Part shown: positions 1 to 7,630 of the stretch, one piece after another
How the letters are laid out: each line of letters begins with the position of its first letter
Position numbering within the stretch: the stretch's first letter is position 1
Source: Nostoc sp. CHAB 5834
GTDB taxonomy: Bacteria > Cyanobacteriota > Cyanobacteriia > Cyanobacteriales > Nostocaceae
Reading direction: 5' to 3'
Assembly (NCBI GenBank): GCA_020829485.1
Contig: JAIVFU010000032.1
Span: forward strand, 1 to 64,000
Length of the DNA stretch: 64,000 nucleotides
Program-made: the position numbers and the translations under genes
The notes under the pieces: model-generated
The model's database searches: none
What the model was told of the DNA's origin: nothing
Seen by the model: only the letters and a program-made list of their open reading frames with translations

Positions 1-166
1 TCTAGGGTAATAGCTCTCACCTACATAGTCATTCAGTTGTCAAGGTTATGTACCTTGCGGCTAATCCTCCAGACCATTAAGGTCTTAGTTTCTAGCCAAC
101 GATTCGCACGTTAAGATTTATAGTAAATTGAATAACATAAAGAAAATGTACGGGTGAGGGGATAAA

Positions 167-538
167 ATGGAGCCATTACAGAAGCAAATCCTGACTTTAA
201 GCGAAAAACTGGATGCCCTCTACCAAGTGATTGAGCAGCTTGATGGTAAAGTCACTCAAGCTTTCTCAGAGTGTTCTTTAGCCAATACACAAGCAAAGCA
301 TAATTATCAGGAAAATGGCGCGGCTGGAGGCTACCAGTTCAAAGGACGTAACAATTTAAATCCAGAAATGGAACACAAGGATGTCTTGATAGATGGCATT
401 TATCTAGATATGCATCGTCAAGGTGGAGATAACATAACACCAGAAATTCAAATACAACGACTGACAGCGCAACTAACAGCAGCATACAATCGCATTGCTG
501 CCTTGGAAGAACAATTACTCAGAGAGAGAATTCATTAA
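167..538 (+). CDS. Hypothetical coiled-coil protein (123 aa)
   Basis: I do not recognise this family. The ATG follows a purine-rich GAGGGG about six bases upstream, a plausible ribosome-binding site, which supports this start. Residues 1-45 and about 90-122 have heptad-like spacing of Leu, Ile and Ala with many Gln and Glu (for example LTAQLTAAYNRIAALEEQLL). The product is therefore probably a short soluble protein with two coiled-coil segments around a polar middle. There is no signal peptide, membrane segment or catalytic motif. It stands alone, with more than 350 bases to the next gene. Function unknown; that it is a real gene is fairly likely from its codon use and ribosome-binding site. 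Confidence 0.6.
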   Translation: MEPLQKQILTLSEKLDALYQVIEQLDGKVTQAFSECSLANTQAKHNYQENGAAGGYQFKGRNNLNPEMEHKDVLIDGIYLDMHRQGGDNITPEIQIQRLTAQLTAAYNRIAALEEQLLRERIH

Positions 539-611
539 ATTTTAATTGAGTTCTACTAATAAAAAAAATAGCTGGAGAGAGGGAAGTAAAACCTTTAACT
601 TTAACTAATAC

Positions 612-722
612 TGGGGATTTAAGTTGCATAGCAACTAACTCTTCGGCAATTTTGTGGCTCTTTCTCTCCTACAAAATTCAGAGTACCGGACATCGGCGCT
701 CTGAATTTTACGCTAAATCCCC
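612..722. repeat. Palindromic intergenic element with nested hairpin
   Basis: The 541-914 gap holds no gene. Outer arms GGGGATTTA (about 613) and TAAATCCCC (about 714) enclose an 11-bp perfect inner stem AAAATTCAGAG / CTCTGAATTTT (about 672-704) with a 15-base loop. Just downstream is a short run of the heptamer-like AATTACG repeat common in Nostoc-type genomes. The arrangement suggests a small non-autonomous palindromic element; only this one copy is seen here. Confidence 0.4.
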
Positions 723-914
723 TTACAAAACTTAATTAATTACGAATTAGGAATTACGAATTATTTTAATGTCTAGTGATGACTTTATAAGTTTATATTA
801 AGTATAAGCAACTAATCCAGCTATCAAATTGATAAAAAACTTCAACACACTATTGCATATCTCTACGTAAGAGTGTGATATATCTACCTATAGACTTTTA
901 GTGAGTGCCTCACT

Positions 915-3002
915 ATGAAACTAAAAAAAAAGAACCCTAAGACTGGTGTTTTTCGGGTATTGTATGGTTCAAAAAACAAGATTTTCTTATTAATCTGCGT
1001 TTTTATCATTAGTGTTTTTGGCATCTTGTTATCAAATTGGTTGATGACAAGCCAGACAGCTTTTGCAAAAATTGACCTTTTGCAACCTGCACCGACTCAA
1101 CCGCTAGGCTACTACGACTATTTTGGTAAACTGCTGAGTCCTCAAGAAGCATCACAACTAGTTGTAAATAAAGGACTCGACCCAAAAAATCCCATTTCCT
1201 ATCAACGGGTAGGGGCAGTTAAAATTACTAAGGAATTAATAGCCCAAGGTGAAGATATATTCTTCAACAGGAAGATTGGCGACACATTTGGTTTACAAGG
1301 CGTATTTGGTTTTGCACAGGGCTTCAATAAGATATCGAATGAATTAGGTGTAGCGATCGCTAGTTTGCAAGGTCAGCCAACGACAAACCTAAAAATTACT
1401 CTCCAGAAGGATTTAACTATAGGTAGTCGAACTTTTCCCAGAGGGACTGTTATTCCTACAGGTTTAAAAATTTTAAAGGGACAGAGTGTTGCACTAGGAA
1501 ATACAGCTAGCGGCGACCTTACCTGTGCGCTTTGTCATGCAACCCTTTCCAATGGTAAAGTCATTCCAGGAGTACCTAATGGGGAACTAGCCATCCCTTT
1601 GTTTATTGCCTTGGCACCAAATACAGCCGCAGGGTTTGCGCGGTTAAACTTTAACCCCTTAGACCCACAATACAAAGGCAATGGTAAAACTATTATTGAC
1701 AGCAAAGGCAATAAGGTAGAACTAGCCGATCCTGAGAAGTTAGAAAAAGCCTTCGATGATGCAGTGCTAGATGTACCTTTCGGTCATTTCGAGAGTTCAC
1801 CGGATGGTATTAGAAACACTACTCAAATCCCCAACATCTTCACCTTTAAGGATCATCCTTATTTAGCTGATGGACAGTTTGCCGTGGGTCCGTTTGCTGG
1901 ATTAAGCGCTATCACCAACGCTGTTCACTCTTCAGAAATCAATCTGTTCGCAGCTGCTCAACTGAGTGCAAAAACCCTTGGTATCGATCCAGAAGTTTAT
2001 ATTGGTACATTACTGCAAAATGCTACCGTTCCCAGCCTACGTTTACCAGAAGGAGTTATAGTAAAACCCTCAGAATGGCTGCGGAAAATCGCACCGAATG
2101 CGATACAAGCAGAATTAGAAGACCAAATTCCTGCCCCTGGTACAGGAACTTATCCAAACCTACGACCCAGTTTGTTTACTTACAACGGTTTGGTTTTCAG
2201 CCCAAATACTCAAAAGCCCGGTGATATTGCTAGCGGCACTTTCTTGTTTGCTGACAATGCGATGTCTGCTTTCCAAAATAGCTTAGTACCACCTGCTAAC
2301 CAGACTCCAGAAAACTGGCAAGCGTTGACCAGTAATTCTGTTAAGCGTGGCGCAAAAATATTTGAGAAAGCCAATTGTGCAACTTGCCATATTCCACCTT
2401 TCTTCACTGACAACATAATTCATCCACTTGATGAAATTCGTACTAACTCCGCTCGTGCCCAGTCTCGCTTGGGGCTGAATAAATTGTTAGTAGCACCCAA
2501 GTTATACACTTTTAATACTCCAGTTCCCATACCTGCTAATGCTGAAGTGCTGGATGTACCAACGCAGGGGATCTCCGATACTCCCACAACTCTACCCAAA
2601 GGTATATTGCCAAAAGGCGGTTATAAAACTAATTCCTTGCGTGGTCTTTATTTAAGCGCACCATATTTGCATGATGGTGGTGTAGCAGTACGGGCAGGAA
2701 GCTTGAAGGTTAACTCAGATGGTAATTTCACGGTTGTTAACAAGACTGGCTTAGGGCTTTCTGGCACTCTCAGCCAAGGTATACCTGCCGATCCTGCTAG
2801 CAGCTTGCGTGCCTTGATTGATCGCAAGCTTCGTGCTTTAGTTGTGAAAGCCAATAAAGTTAACCCTAGTTTAGTGCGTAGTAACCTTGATGGTACAGGT
2901 CATGACTTCTACGTAGATAAACAGGCTGGGTTTAATTCCAACCAGCAAGCAGACCTGATTAATTTCTTGCTGGCACTTGATGACAATCCTGGAAGCTTTT
3001 AA
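915..3002 (+). CDS. Membrane-anchored di-haem cytochrome, CcpA/MauG/RoxA-like
   Basis: This is a 695-residue protein with one N-terminal hydrophobic segment (about residues 23-50, ending SQTAFA), so it is exported and either anchored or cleaved. Two c-type haem sites are visible: C204-A-L-C-H208 and C488-A-T-C-H492. Near the C-terminus is APYLHDGG, a motif usual in the second haem domain of bacterial cytochrome c peroxidase/MauG relatives. Bacterial CCP is about 330-350 residues; the double length, wide haem spacing and two CXXCH sites are closer to the RoxA/RoxB rubber-oxygenase-like branch. The substrate cannot be read from sequence. It stands alone, and a 103-bp miniature element starts 15 bases after its stop. 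The haem-protein assignment is firm, the enzyme activity is inferred. Confidence 0.8.
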   Translation: MKLKKKNPKTGVFRVLYGSKNKIFLLICVFIISVFGILLSNWLMTSQTAFAKIDLLQPAPTQPLGYYDYFGKLLSPQEASQLVVNKGLDPKNPISYQRVGAVKITKELIAQGEDIFFNRKIGDTFGLQGVFGFAQGFNKISNELGVAIASLQGQPTTNLKITLQKDLTIGSRTFPRGTVIPTGLKILKGQSVALGNTASGDLTCALCHATLSNGKVIPGVPNGELAIPLFIALAPNTAAGFARLNFNPLDPQYKGNGKTIIDSKGNKVELADPEKLEKAFDDAVLDVPFGHFESSPDGIRNTTQIPNIFTFKDHPYLADGQFAVGPFAGLSAITNAVHSSEINLFAAAQLSAKTLGIDPEVYIGTLLQNATVPSLRLPEGVIVKPSEWLRKIAPNAIQAELEDQIPAPGTGTYPNLRPSLFTYNGLVFSPNTQKPGDIASGTFLFADNAMSAFQNSLVPPANQTPENWQALTSNSVKRGAKIFEKANCATCHIPPFFTDNIIHPLDEIRTNSARAQSRLGLNKLLVAPKLYTFNTPVPIPANAEVLDVPTQGISDTPTTLPKGILPKGGYKTNSLRGLYLSAPYLHDGGVAVRAGSLKVNSDGNFTVVNKTGLGLSGTLSQGIPADPASSLRALIDRKLRALVVKANKVNPSLVRSNLDGTGHDFYVDKQAGFNSNQQADLINFLLALDDNPGSF

Positions 3003-3017
3003 TAAAGCTACGGCTGA

Positions 3018-3120
3018 TAAGCTGTTCCACATTTAACTGGCATAATTGGGGCGGGCATCTTGCCCACCCCACAAGACTTTGATTAAATTTAGAGATGCAG
3101 ATTAGATATGAAACAGCTTA
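3018..3120. mobile_element. 103-bp miniature element, TAAGCTGTTCC family, copy 1
   Basis: Terminal inverted repeats TAAGCTGTTCCAC and (imperfect) GAAACAGCTTA bound 103 bp. The same length and near-identical interior (including ACAAGACTTTGATTAAATTTA) recur at 54480-54582. The interior carries a GGGCGGGCATCTTGCCCACCCC-type hairpin. It has no coding capacity, so it looks like a non-autonomous element. Confidence 0.65.
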
Positions 3121-3149
3121 TCCTATATTAAGGTGCTTTTTCTAGGAAG

Positions 3150-3716
3150 CTATTGCTTGCTTTCGCTTCGTCCACCAGCCAAAACCAAAAGCCAGCCAAA
3201 ACCAAAAGCAAGCAATGAGCCACTTACTGTGTAGGGTTCGGGAACAGGACGTGGTATAACACTAAAGCTGCCATAATCTACATCGCTTGAAAGCTCTGAA
3301 TAACCTTGATTGAAACTACTGTAGAAGAGGTTAACGTTTCCATTTCCGTCTTCTCCGCTTCCAGAAACTAGGTAAGAAAAACCGTTCTGGGTTAACAGGG
3401 GCGCACTCGCATTTAAGAGATTATCATTCATTCCGTATGTATTTGGTGAGAGCAGCCCGATGATTGTCTCAGTAATTCCTTGGGCTTTCCTTGTACCACT
3501 GACTCCTATGATTGTGTAATTGTTGTTTATAGGATCTAGCTCGGTGGTGGTAAGGATGCCGTTAGCGGAAATCGGTGTACCATTTGCCTCATAACTGGGA
3601 AAAGAGTACTGAAAATCAAATAACTGTACAGCTTGTGCCGCAGAAGATGCACCGACACCAGTGATACCTATAACAGCACTAGCGGTAGCAATACCAAGCT
3701 TTTTGACTAATTTCAT
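3150..3716 (-). CDS. PEP-CTERM-type exported protein with frameshifted sorting tail
   Basis: This is a 188-residue exported protein. Residues 1-30 form a signal peptide (KK at the N-terminus, hydrophobic core, AAQA cleavage-like site). The middle is a Ser/Thr/Asn/Gly-rich beta-type region with no known enzyme motif. The C-terminus begins like a PEP-CTERM signal, VPEPYTVSGSLLAFGFGW, then reads LLVLAGGRSESKQ instead of the expected basic tail. A 17-bp tandem duplication (units 3175-3191 and 3192-3208) causes this. Removing one unit restores FGFGWWTKRKQAIAS and a stop, a standard PEP-CTERM end. The protein as encoded lacks the basic cluster and may not be sorted normally by exosortase. The substrate role is unknown. 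A clear case of recent damage. Confidence 0.75.
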   Translation of the reverse strand: MKLVKKLGIATASAVIGITGVGASSAAQAVQLFDFQYSFPSYEANGTPISANGILTTTELDPINNNYTIIGVSGTRKAQGITETIIGLLSPNTYGMNDNLLNASAPLLTQNGFSYLVSGSGEDGNGNVNLFYSSFNQGYSELSSDVDYGSFSVIPRPVPEPYTVSGSLLAFGFGWLLVLAGGRSESKQ

Positions 3717-3797
3717 CAGATAATTCTCCTAAAAAATTAGAAAGTAAACAAAATTGCATATAGCCATCCTATTTGATTTGTTCTTCACCCAAGGCTC

Positions 3798-3830
3798 AGA
3801 TCCCCGACTTCTTAAAGAAGTCGGGGATCT
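3798..3830 (+). terminator. Strong hairpin with T-run (terminator-like)
   Basis: A 15-bp perfect stem (AGATCCCCGACTTCT and its complement) with a TAA loop is followed by TTTTTG on the plus strand. It lies between two minus-strand genes (cobT end at 3864, PEP-CTERM start at 3716), so the T-run faces the wrong way for cobT. It could stop plus-strand read-through or be a dispersed repeat. Confidence 0.45.
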
Positions 3831-3863
3831 TTTTGTTTGTAACTCATTTCGGATTGCTATAGT

Positions 3864-5105
3864 TCAATGAAATGCTGTACTTAGCCGTTCAAGTTGGGCT
3901 TCAATGGCTGCCAAAAGCTGGTGTTGCTGCCAATTTTGGCTAAGGTGGGCGGCTATGCAAGCTGCTCCAGCGCCCATACCTTCTTTCACAAAGCCCTGCT
4001 CATAAGCTCTGAGTTGGGGATAACGAGAATCAGCAAAGCTCAGATGAGTTGCTAATAGGGGAGGGGTTCTTCCAGTCTGAGTTAAGCTGGCTTTTCCTAA
4101 GTTGAGGGCTAAGTCAACTGTAGCGCCAGTAGGATCTTCTGCTACCCATCGGGTTGTGCCTACAACTACTTCTTCTGGTTGCCATGACAAGGCGTAAGTT
4201 TGAGCGATCGCACTGATCAGCGCATAAACCGCCAGCATTTGCGTCCCACCAGCAAGCATTACACCACACCTCCGACTAGCAGCGATCGCCATCCCAGCTA
4301 CCACCACTTGCATCGGATCACCCACAGCAGCGACGAGTTGCAAGGAGTTTACTGGGGAAGATGAGGAGGATGAGGGAGATGAGGGGGATGAGGACGAGTT
4401 TACTTCTCCTGCTCCCCCTGCTCCCCCTGCTCCCTCATCTCCCCCTGCTAAGAGTTCCCTGCTCCCCCTCATCTTCTCCAGCCCAGCTTGCACTAGTGCC
4501 CACTTTTGCGCGTGGTTACAAATAGGGTGGCTACTGTTAACTTTTCCGGCAGCATCTATACCCAAACCAGTTAAGATTGCCAGGGCAGTTGTAGTGCCTC
4601 CAACGACGCACTCACCGAGAATCACATACTTATGTTGGTTGTTGGCAGCAAGGCGTTCTCCCCAAAGTAGCCCTTGTTTAAACAAGTGGTGTACAGTTGT
4701 GATTTCCATCGCAGCACCACTACTTAAACACTTAGCAGGCGTGCCCCCCAAATCAATTACTGGCACAGCAGGAGGCTGGGGTAAACCAGCATTAAATAAA
4801 TGAACTGGTATCTTTAGTGACTCAAAGACAGCGCGGGAAATCAGCACAGGTGAAGCCCCAGCCGCTAATGGTGGTAAGGGATATTGGGCTTTATGTTCTG
4901 GGCCATAGTATAAAAACTCGGCATCGGCACAAGCAGTATATTTCCGATCCTCTGGAGTGCGACCGGCTGCTGAAATCCCTGGAATTAAACCAGTTTCAGT
5001 AAATCCTAAAACACAGGCAAATACGGGTAGACAGCCACGATACCGTCGTAGCCATTCTTCTCCCTGTTCCTTTTGAGTATAAATGCGAATTTGGGAATTG
5101 GGCAT
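3864..5105 (-). CDS. cobT: CobT-type nicotinate-nucleotide phosphoribosyltransferase (TIGR00303 family) with low-complexity insert
   Basis: Members of this cyanobacterial family (TIGR00303/UPF0284) are assigned the CobT step: transfer of ribose phosphate from nicotinate mononucleotide to the lower-ligand base of cobalamin. The length (413 aa) and motifs such as YVILGECVVGGTTTALAIL, VAAVGDPMQVVVAGMA and GAGAACIAAHL agree. Residues about 210-255 are a low-complexity block (GGDEGAGGAGGAG followed by a Ser/Pro run) encoded by the GGGGGATGAGG/CTCCCCCTGCTCC filler also seen between genes near 39.4 kb. The insert is in frame and the conserved blocks on both sides are intact, so the enzyme may still work. 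DUF2232 lies 56 bases upstream on the same strand, probably cotranscribed. No cobalamin riboswitch was recognised upstream. Confidence 0.85.
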   Translation of the reverse strand: MPNSQIRIYTQKEQGEEWLRRYRGCLPVFACVLGFTETGLIPGISAAGRTPEDRKYTACADAEFLYYGPEHKAQYPLPPLAAGASPVLISRAVFESLKIPVHLFNAGLPQPPAVPVIDLGGTPAKCLSSGAAMEITTVHHLFKQGLLWGERLAANNQHKYVILGECVVGGTTTALAILTGLGIDAAGKVNSSHPICNHAQKWALVQAGLEKMRGSRELLAGGDEGAGGAGGAGEVNSSSSPSSPSSSSSSPVNSLQLVAAVGDPMQVVVAGMAIAASRRCGVMLAGGTQMLAVYALISAIAQTYALSWQPEEVVVGTTRWVAEDPTGATVDLALNLGKASLTQTGRTPPLLATHLSFADSRYPQLRAYEQGFVKEGMGAGAACIAAHLSQNWQQHQLLAAIEAQLERLSTAFH

Positions 5106-5161
5106 TGGGTATTAGTTAGGACTTATCATTTAACCAAAGACAAATGACAAATGACTAATAA

Positions 5162-5902
5162 CTATCCTTCATAATCCATGAGGACTTGTACCCAGCGTGG
5201 TGGACGGGGAATGGGGTTGCCCAGGCGATCAAAAAGCAACCATGCTGCCAGGTGTACCACAAAAAGGTAGATAAAGTTGTTGAGTAGAATTAAAGCGATC
5301 GCTCCCACTTGAATCAAAAACACACTGGGACTCGCCAACAAACTCAAGTTAAAAAATACCCATTCTATGAACTCAGTCACCTGGGTAATTACATAAATCC
5401 ACAGGTCTTCACCCGACAACATAGACAACAACCACAGCCTAAAAAAGACCCCCAAAGTACCCAACAGCGTACCCAAGGTTATAGAAACAATCCAGGGAAC
5501 ACGACGACGATACCACGTCGCTCCTAAAAGCACGCCCATAAACCCGTAGGGCATGACAAACAGCAAGCTGCGGGCTGGCCCCATCAGTACCGTCAGTAGT
5601 AACCCGGAGGTGAGTGCTGCCATCCATGCCGCACGCCTGCCCCAACGCAGATAAACTAGAGCGATCGGCACTGGAAAAAATATCCGCAGAACTGGGCCCA
5701 AAGGAAAGTAAAAATTAATAAACCAAATCAAGCTAGCGGCACTGGCTAAAAACGCTGTTTCCACCATCCTCAAGGGCGCATCAGCCTTGAGTTGAGGAGG
5801 CATTAACTGCTGTTCTTTGTCTAACCAATGATTGTGGGGAGTTTGAGACTCTGAGGATGGATCTTCCTCTGGCTCATCTGGGATAGAATCTAAAATACTC
5901 AT
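5162..5902 (-). CDS. DUF2232 (YybS-like) membrane protein
   Basis: This is a polytopic membrane protein of 246 residues from the chosen start. The acidic N-terminus (SIPDEPEEDPSSES) is followed by about six to seven hydrophobic segments; family DUF2232 has this topology, and its biochemical role is not established. The open frame extends 44 codons further upstream, but that extension is made of a dispersed repeat (the GCGTTCGCGCAGCG type) and encodes DTLRERREGGNF, so I place the start at the ATG at 5902 before SILDSIPDEPEE. It precedes cobT by 56 bases on the same strand and may form an operon with it. Confidence 0.75.
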   Translation of the reverse strand: MSILDSIPDEPEEDPSSESQTPHNHWLDKEQQLMPPQLKADAPLRMVETAFLASAASLIWFINFYFPLGPVLRIFFPVPIALVYLRWGRRAAWMAALTSGLLLTVLMGPARSLLFVMPYGFMGVLLGATWYRRRVPWIVSITLGTLLGTLGVFFRLWLLSMLSGEDLWIYVITQVTEFIEWVFFNLSLLASPSVFLIQVGAIALILLNNFIYLFVVHLAAWLLFDRLGNPIPRPPRWVQVLMDYEG

Positions 5903-6378
5903 AATCTGACAAGTTTTTAACAGATCGCAAAAGTTCCCACCTTCTCTGCGTTCGCGCAGCGTGTCGCAGACAGACGCTAACGCGAACAATTTACTCATAA
6001 AGTGAGGATTGTCAGGGGGTGATAATAATTGCATTGAATATTGATTTTTTAGTCAGCAAAAAATCAATATTCGATGTATAATAGCGTTCGCGCAGCCTCT
6101 CCAAGAGTTGCGCTAGCGAGTCATTGAGCGTCGTAATCACCAATTTTTCGACTATTATAGTTACTGTCTTGACCATCAATGCCATAAGCGAAAACCATTA
6201 GCTTTTAGGTATATATTATATCGCCCTTGGCGTCTCCCCTTGGGAGAAGAAAAAGATTTGGGTCTTGGGAACCAGGATTTCTGACAAGAGGAGGGAATGT
6301 CAGCCCAATAGAACTATGGAGTCCTAGAGGCTATTCCCGATGATTGGGAAGCCTCATCCGTCTATAGGTTGAGGTAGT
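5903..6378. other. Repeat-rich intergenic region, no gene
   Basis: It holds GCGTTCGCGCAGC-type palindromic repeats at about 5946-5985 and 6085-6120. A hairpin GAGGCTATTCCC / GGGAAGCCTC at about 6327-6355, just beyond the Crp/Fnr stop, may be its 3' structure but has no U-tract on that strand. No supportable coding sequence. Confidence 0.5.
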
Positions 6379-7083
6379 TTACACGATCATTCTTTCCAAG
6401 GCTGACAAATCGGGAATGCAAATAGTGTCTTGATCCCGTTTAATCAAGCCTTTTTTTTCTAGCCTTGTCAACACTCTTGTTACAGTTTCCCGCGCCAGCC
6501 CGCTCAAACTACTCAATTCTCGATGAGGTAAATTCGGGATTTCGGTTCCTGTCTGCCCTTTTTTTCCCTGTCCTTCTGCCAAAAATACCAACGTATCTGC
6601 CACCCGTGACTGGCTATCAGATTCCCGCAACCGCAATCGGCGATTTACTTGCCGCAAACGTCTTGCCATTAGTTGCGCCAATCGAACTCCCGCTAAGGGT
6701 TCTATCTGAAGTAACTTGACAAAATCCTGAGCAGGCATACTACCAATTACCGTTGGGGCCAGGGTAATCACATCTGTAGATCGAGGCACTTCATCTAGCG
6801 CCGCCATTTCACCAAACAATTCCCCTTTGCCAAGAATATTCAGCGTTACCTCTTTTCCCTCCAGATTGTAGGTGCGAATTTTTACCCATCCGTCCAGAAT
6901 AAAATACACAGAACCGCCCCAGTCATTCTCGAGCAGAATTACCTGATTGGCTGGGTGAGTGCGGGTAACAAGATGGATGAGGGCTGATTCTACAGCAGTT
7001 TCTGGCAACCCTTGAAAAAAGGGAGCCGACGACGTGATCATCCAGGAATTAGCCTGTGCTTGCAAGCTATATCGGTCTTCCAT
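6379..7083 (-). CDS. Crp/Fnr-family transcription regulator
   Basis: This is a 234-residue regulator starting at the ATG at 7083 (MEDRYSLQ); the open frame reaches 13 codons further but without support. Residues about 20-135 form a cyclic-nucleotide-binding fold. GELFGEMAALDEVPRST matches the phosphate-binding cassette with the Glu, Arg and Ser that contact cAMP or cGMP in CRP, so nucleotide binding is plausible. After the dimerisation helix (about 125-165, Arg-rich) comes a winged helix-turn-helix with LPHRELSSLSGLARETVTRVL, where RETVTR is a typical recognition-helix signature. It is too divergent from NtcA to be called that. It is divergent from the Hsp70-like gene across a 547-base gap. 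Target genes are unknown. Confidence 0.85.
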   Translation of the reverse strand: MEDRYSLQAQANSWMITSSAPFFQGLPETAVESALIHLVTRTHPANQVILLENDWGGSVYFILDGWVKIRTYNLEGKEVTLNILGKGELFGEMAALDEVPRSTDVITLAPTVIGSMPAQDFVKLLQIEPLAGVRLAQLMARRLRQVNRRLRLRESDSQSRVADTLVFLAEGQGKKGQTGTEIPNLPHRELSSLSGLARETVTRVLTRLEKKGLIKRDQDTICIPDLSALERMIV

Positions 7084-7630
7084 TACGACATCTTTATTCA
7101 AGCGGCTATATACACACAACAAACAAGAGCGCCATCTTCAGCCTAAGCTATCATTGCACAGCTCCCTTTCAAAAAGAAAACTAAACTATGCTACATAAGA
7201 AAGCGACAAGAACGTTTTTCTAAATAATCTTTACCTATAAGTTTAAACGGGGTAAAAGTTTTGCAAAAAGTAGTTTATAGCCGGCGATCGTATTGCTTAG
7301 GGGCTAGCTGCACTGCAAACTTGATTAGTTCAGAATATAGGCAAACAACATCAATGATACTAAAGGGAGTAAATTATTGCTCAGGTATTTTAGCGATTTT
7401 CAAAAATAGGCAATTAATGATCTGTAAAACTAAGCTTCTCACACAAACGCTGACTGAAGATTGCCACGACTCACAGTAATCCATAACATAATGACAGTCA
7501 CAAGTCCAAGCAGGGGCTTTTGCCACTCAAAACTTTTCCTATGGGCGACGCTTGCTTCCCCATAGGGATACGGTGATTGTAAAGTAATTGTCAGATTAGT
7601 TGACATACATCTCTAGGTAAGGTAACAAAA
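7084..7630. other. Divergent intergenic region, no gene supported
   Basis: This 547-base gap lies between the divergent Crp/Fnr gene and the Hsp70-like gene. A 72-codon open frame at 7261-7479 has no ribosome-binding site and an unnatural composition, so I do not call it. A palindromic Nostoc repeat (GGGCGACGCTTGCTTCCCC type) lies at about 7540-7567. Confidence 0.45.

Noticed and set aside
1..166. tRNA-like or other RNA gene at the window start
   Set aside because: A short hairpin (AGGTTATGTACCT) is visible but no cloverleaf or T-loop motif could be drawn.
3798..3830. Terminator of cobT
   Set aside because: The hairpin is strong but its T-run is on the plus strand while cobT is on the minus strand; kept as a terminator-like hairpin of unclear use.
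5106..5161. Cobalamin riboswitch near cobT
   Set aside because: The gap is only 56 bases of heptamer-like repeat, too short and without B12-box-like sequence.
5903..6034. N-terminal extension of the DUF2232 gene
   Set aside because: The extra 44 codons are made of a GCGTTCGCGCAGCG palindromic repeat; the ATG at 5902 gives a family-like start.
7261..7479. 72-codon frame upstream of the Hsp70-like gene
   Set aside because: No ribosome-binding site; unnatural composition with many Ser, Cys and Arg; probably the divergent promoter region.
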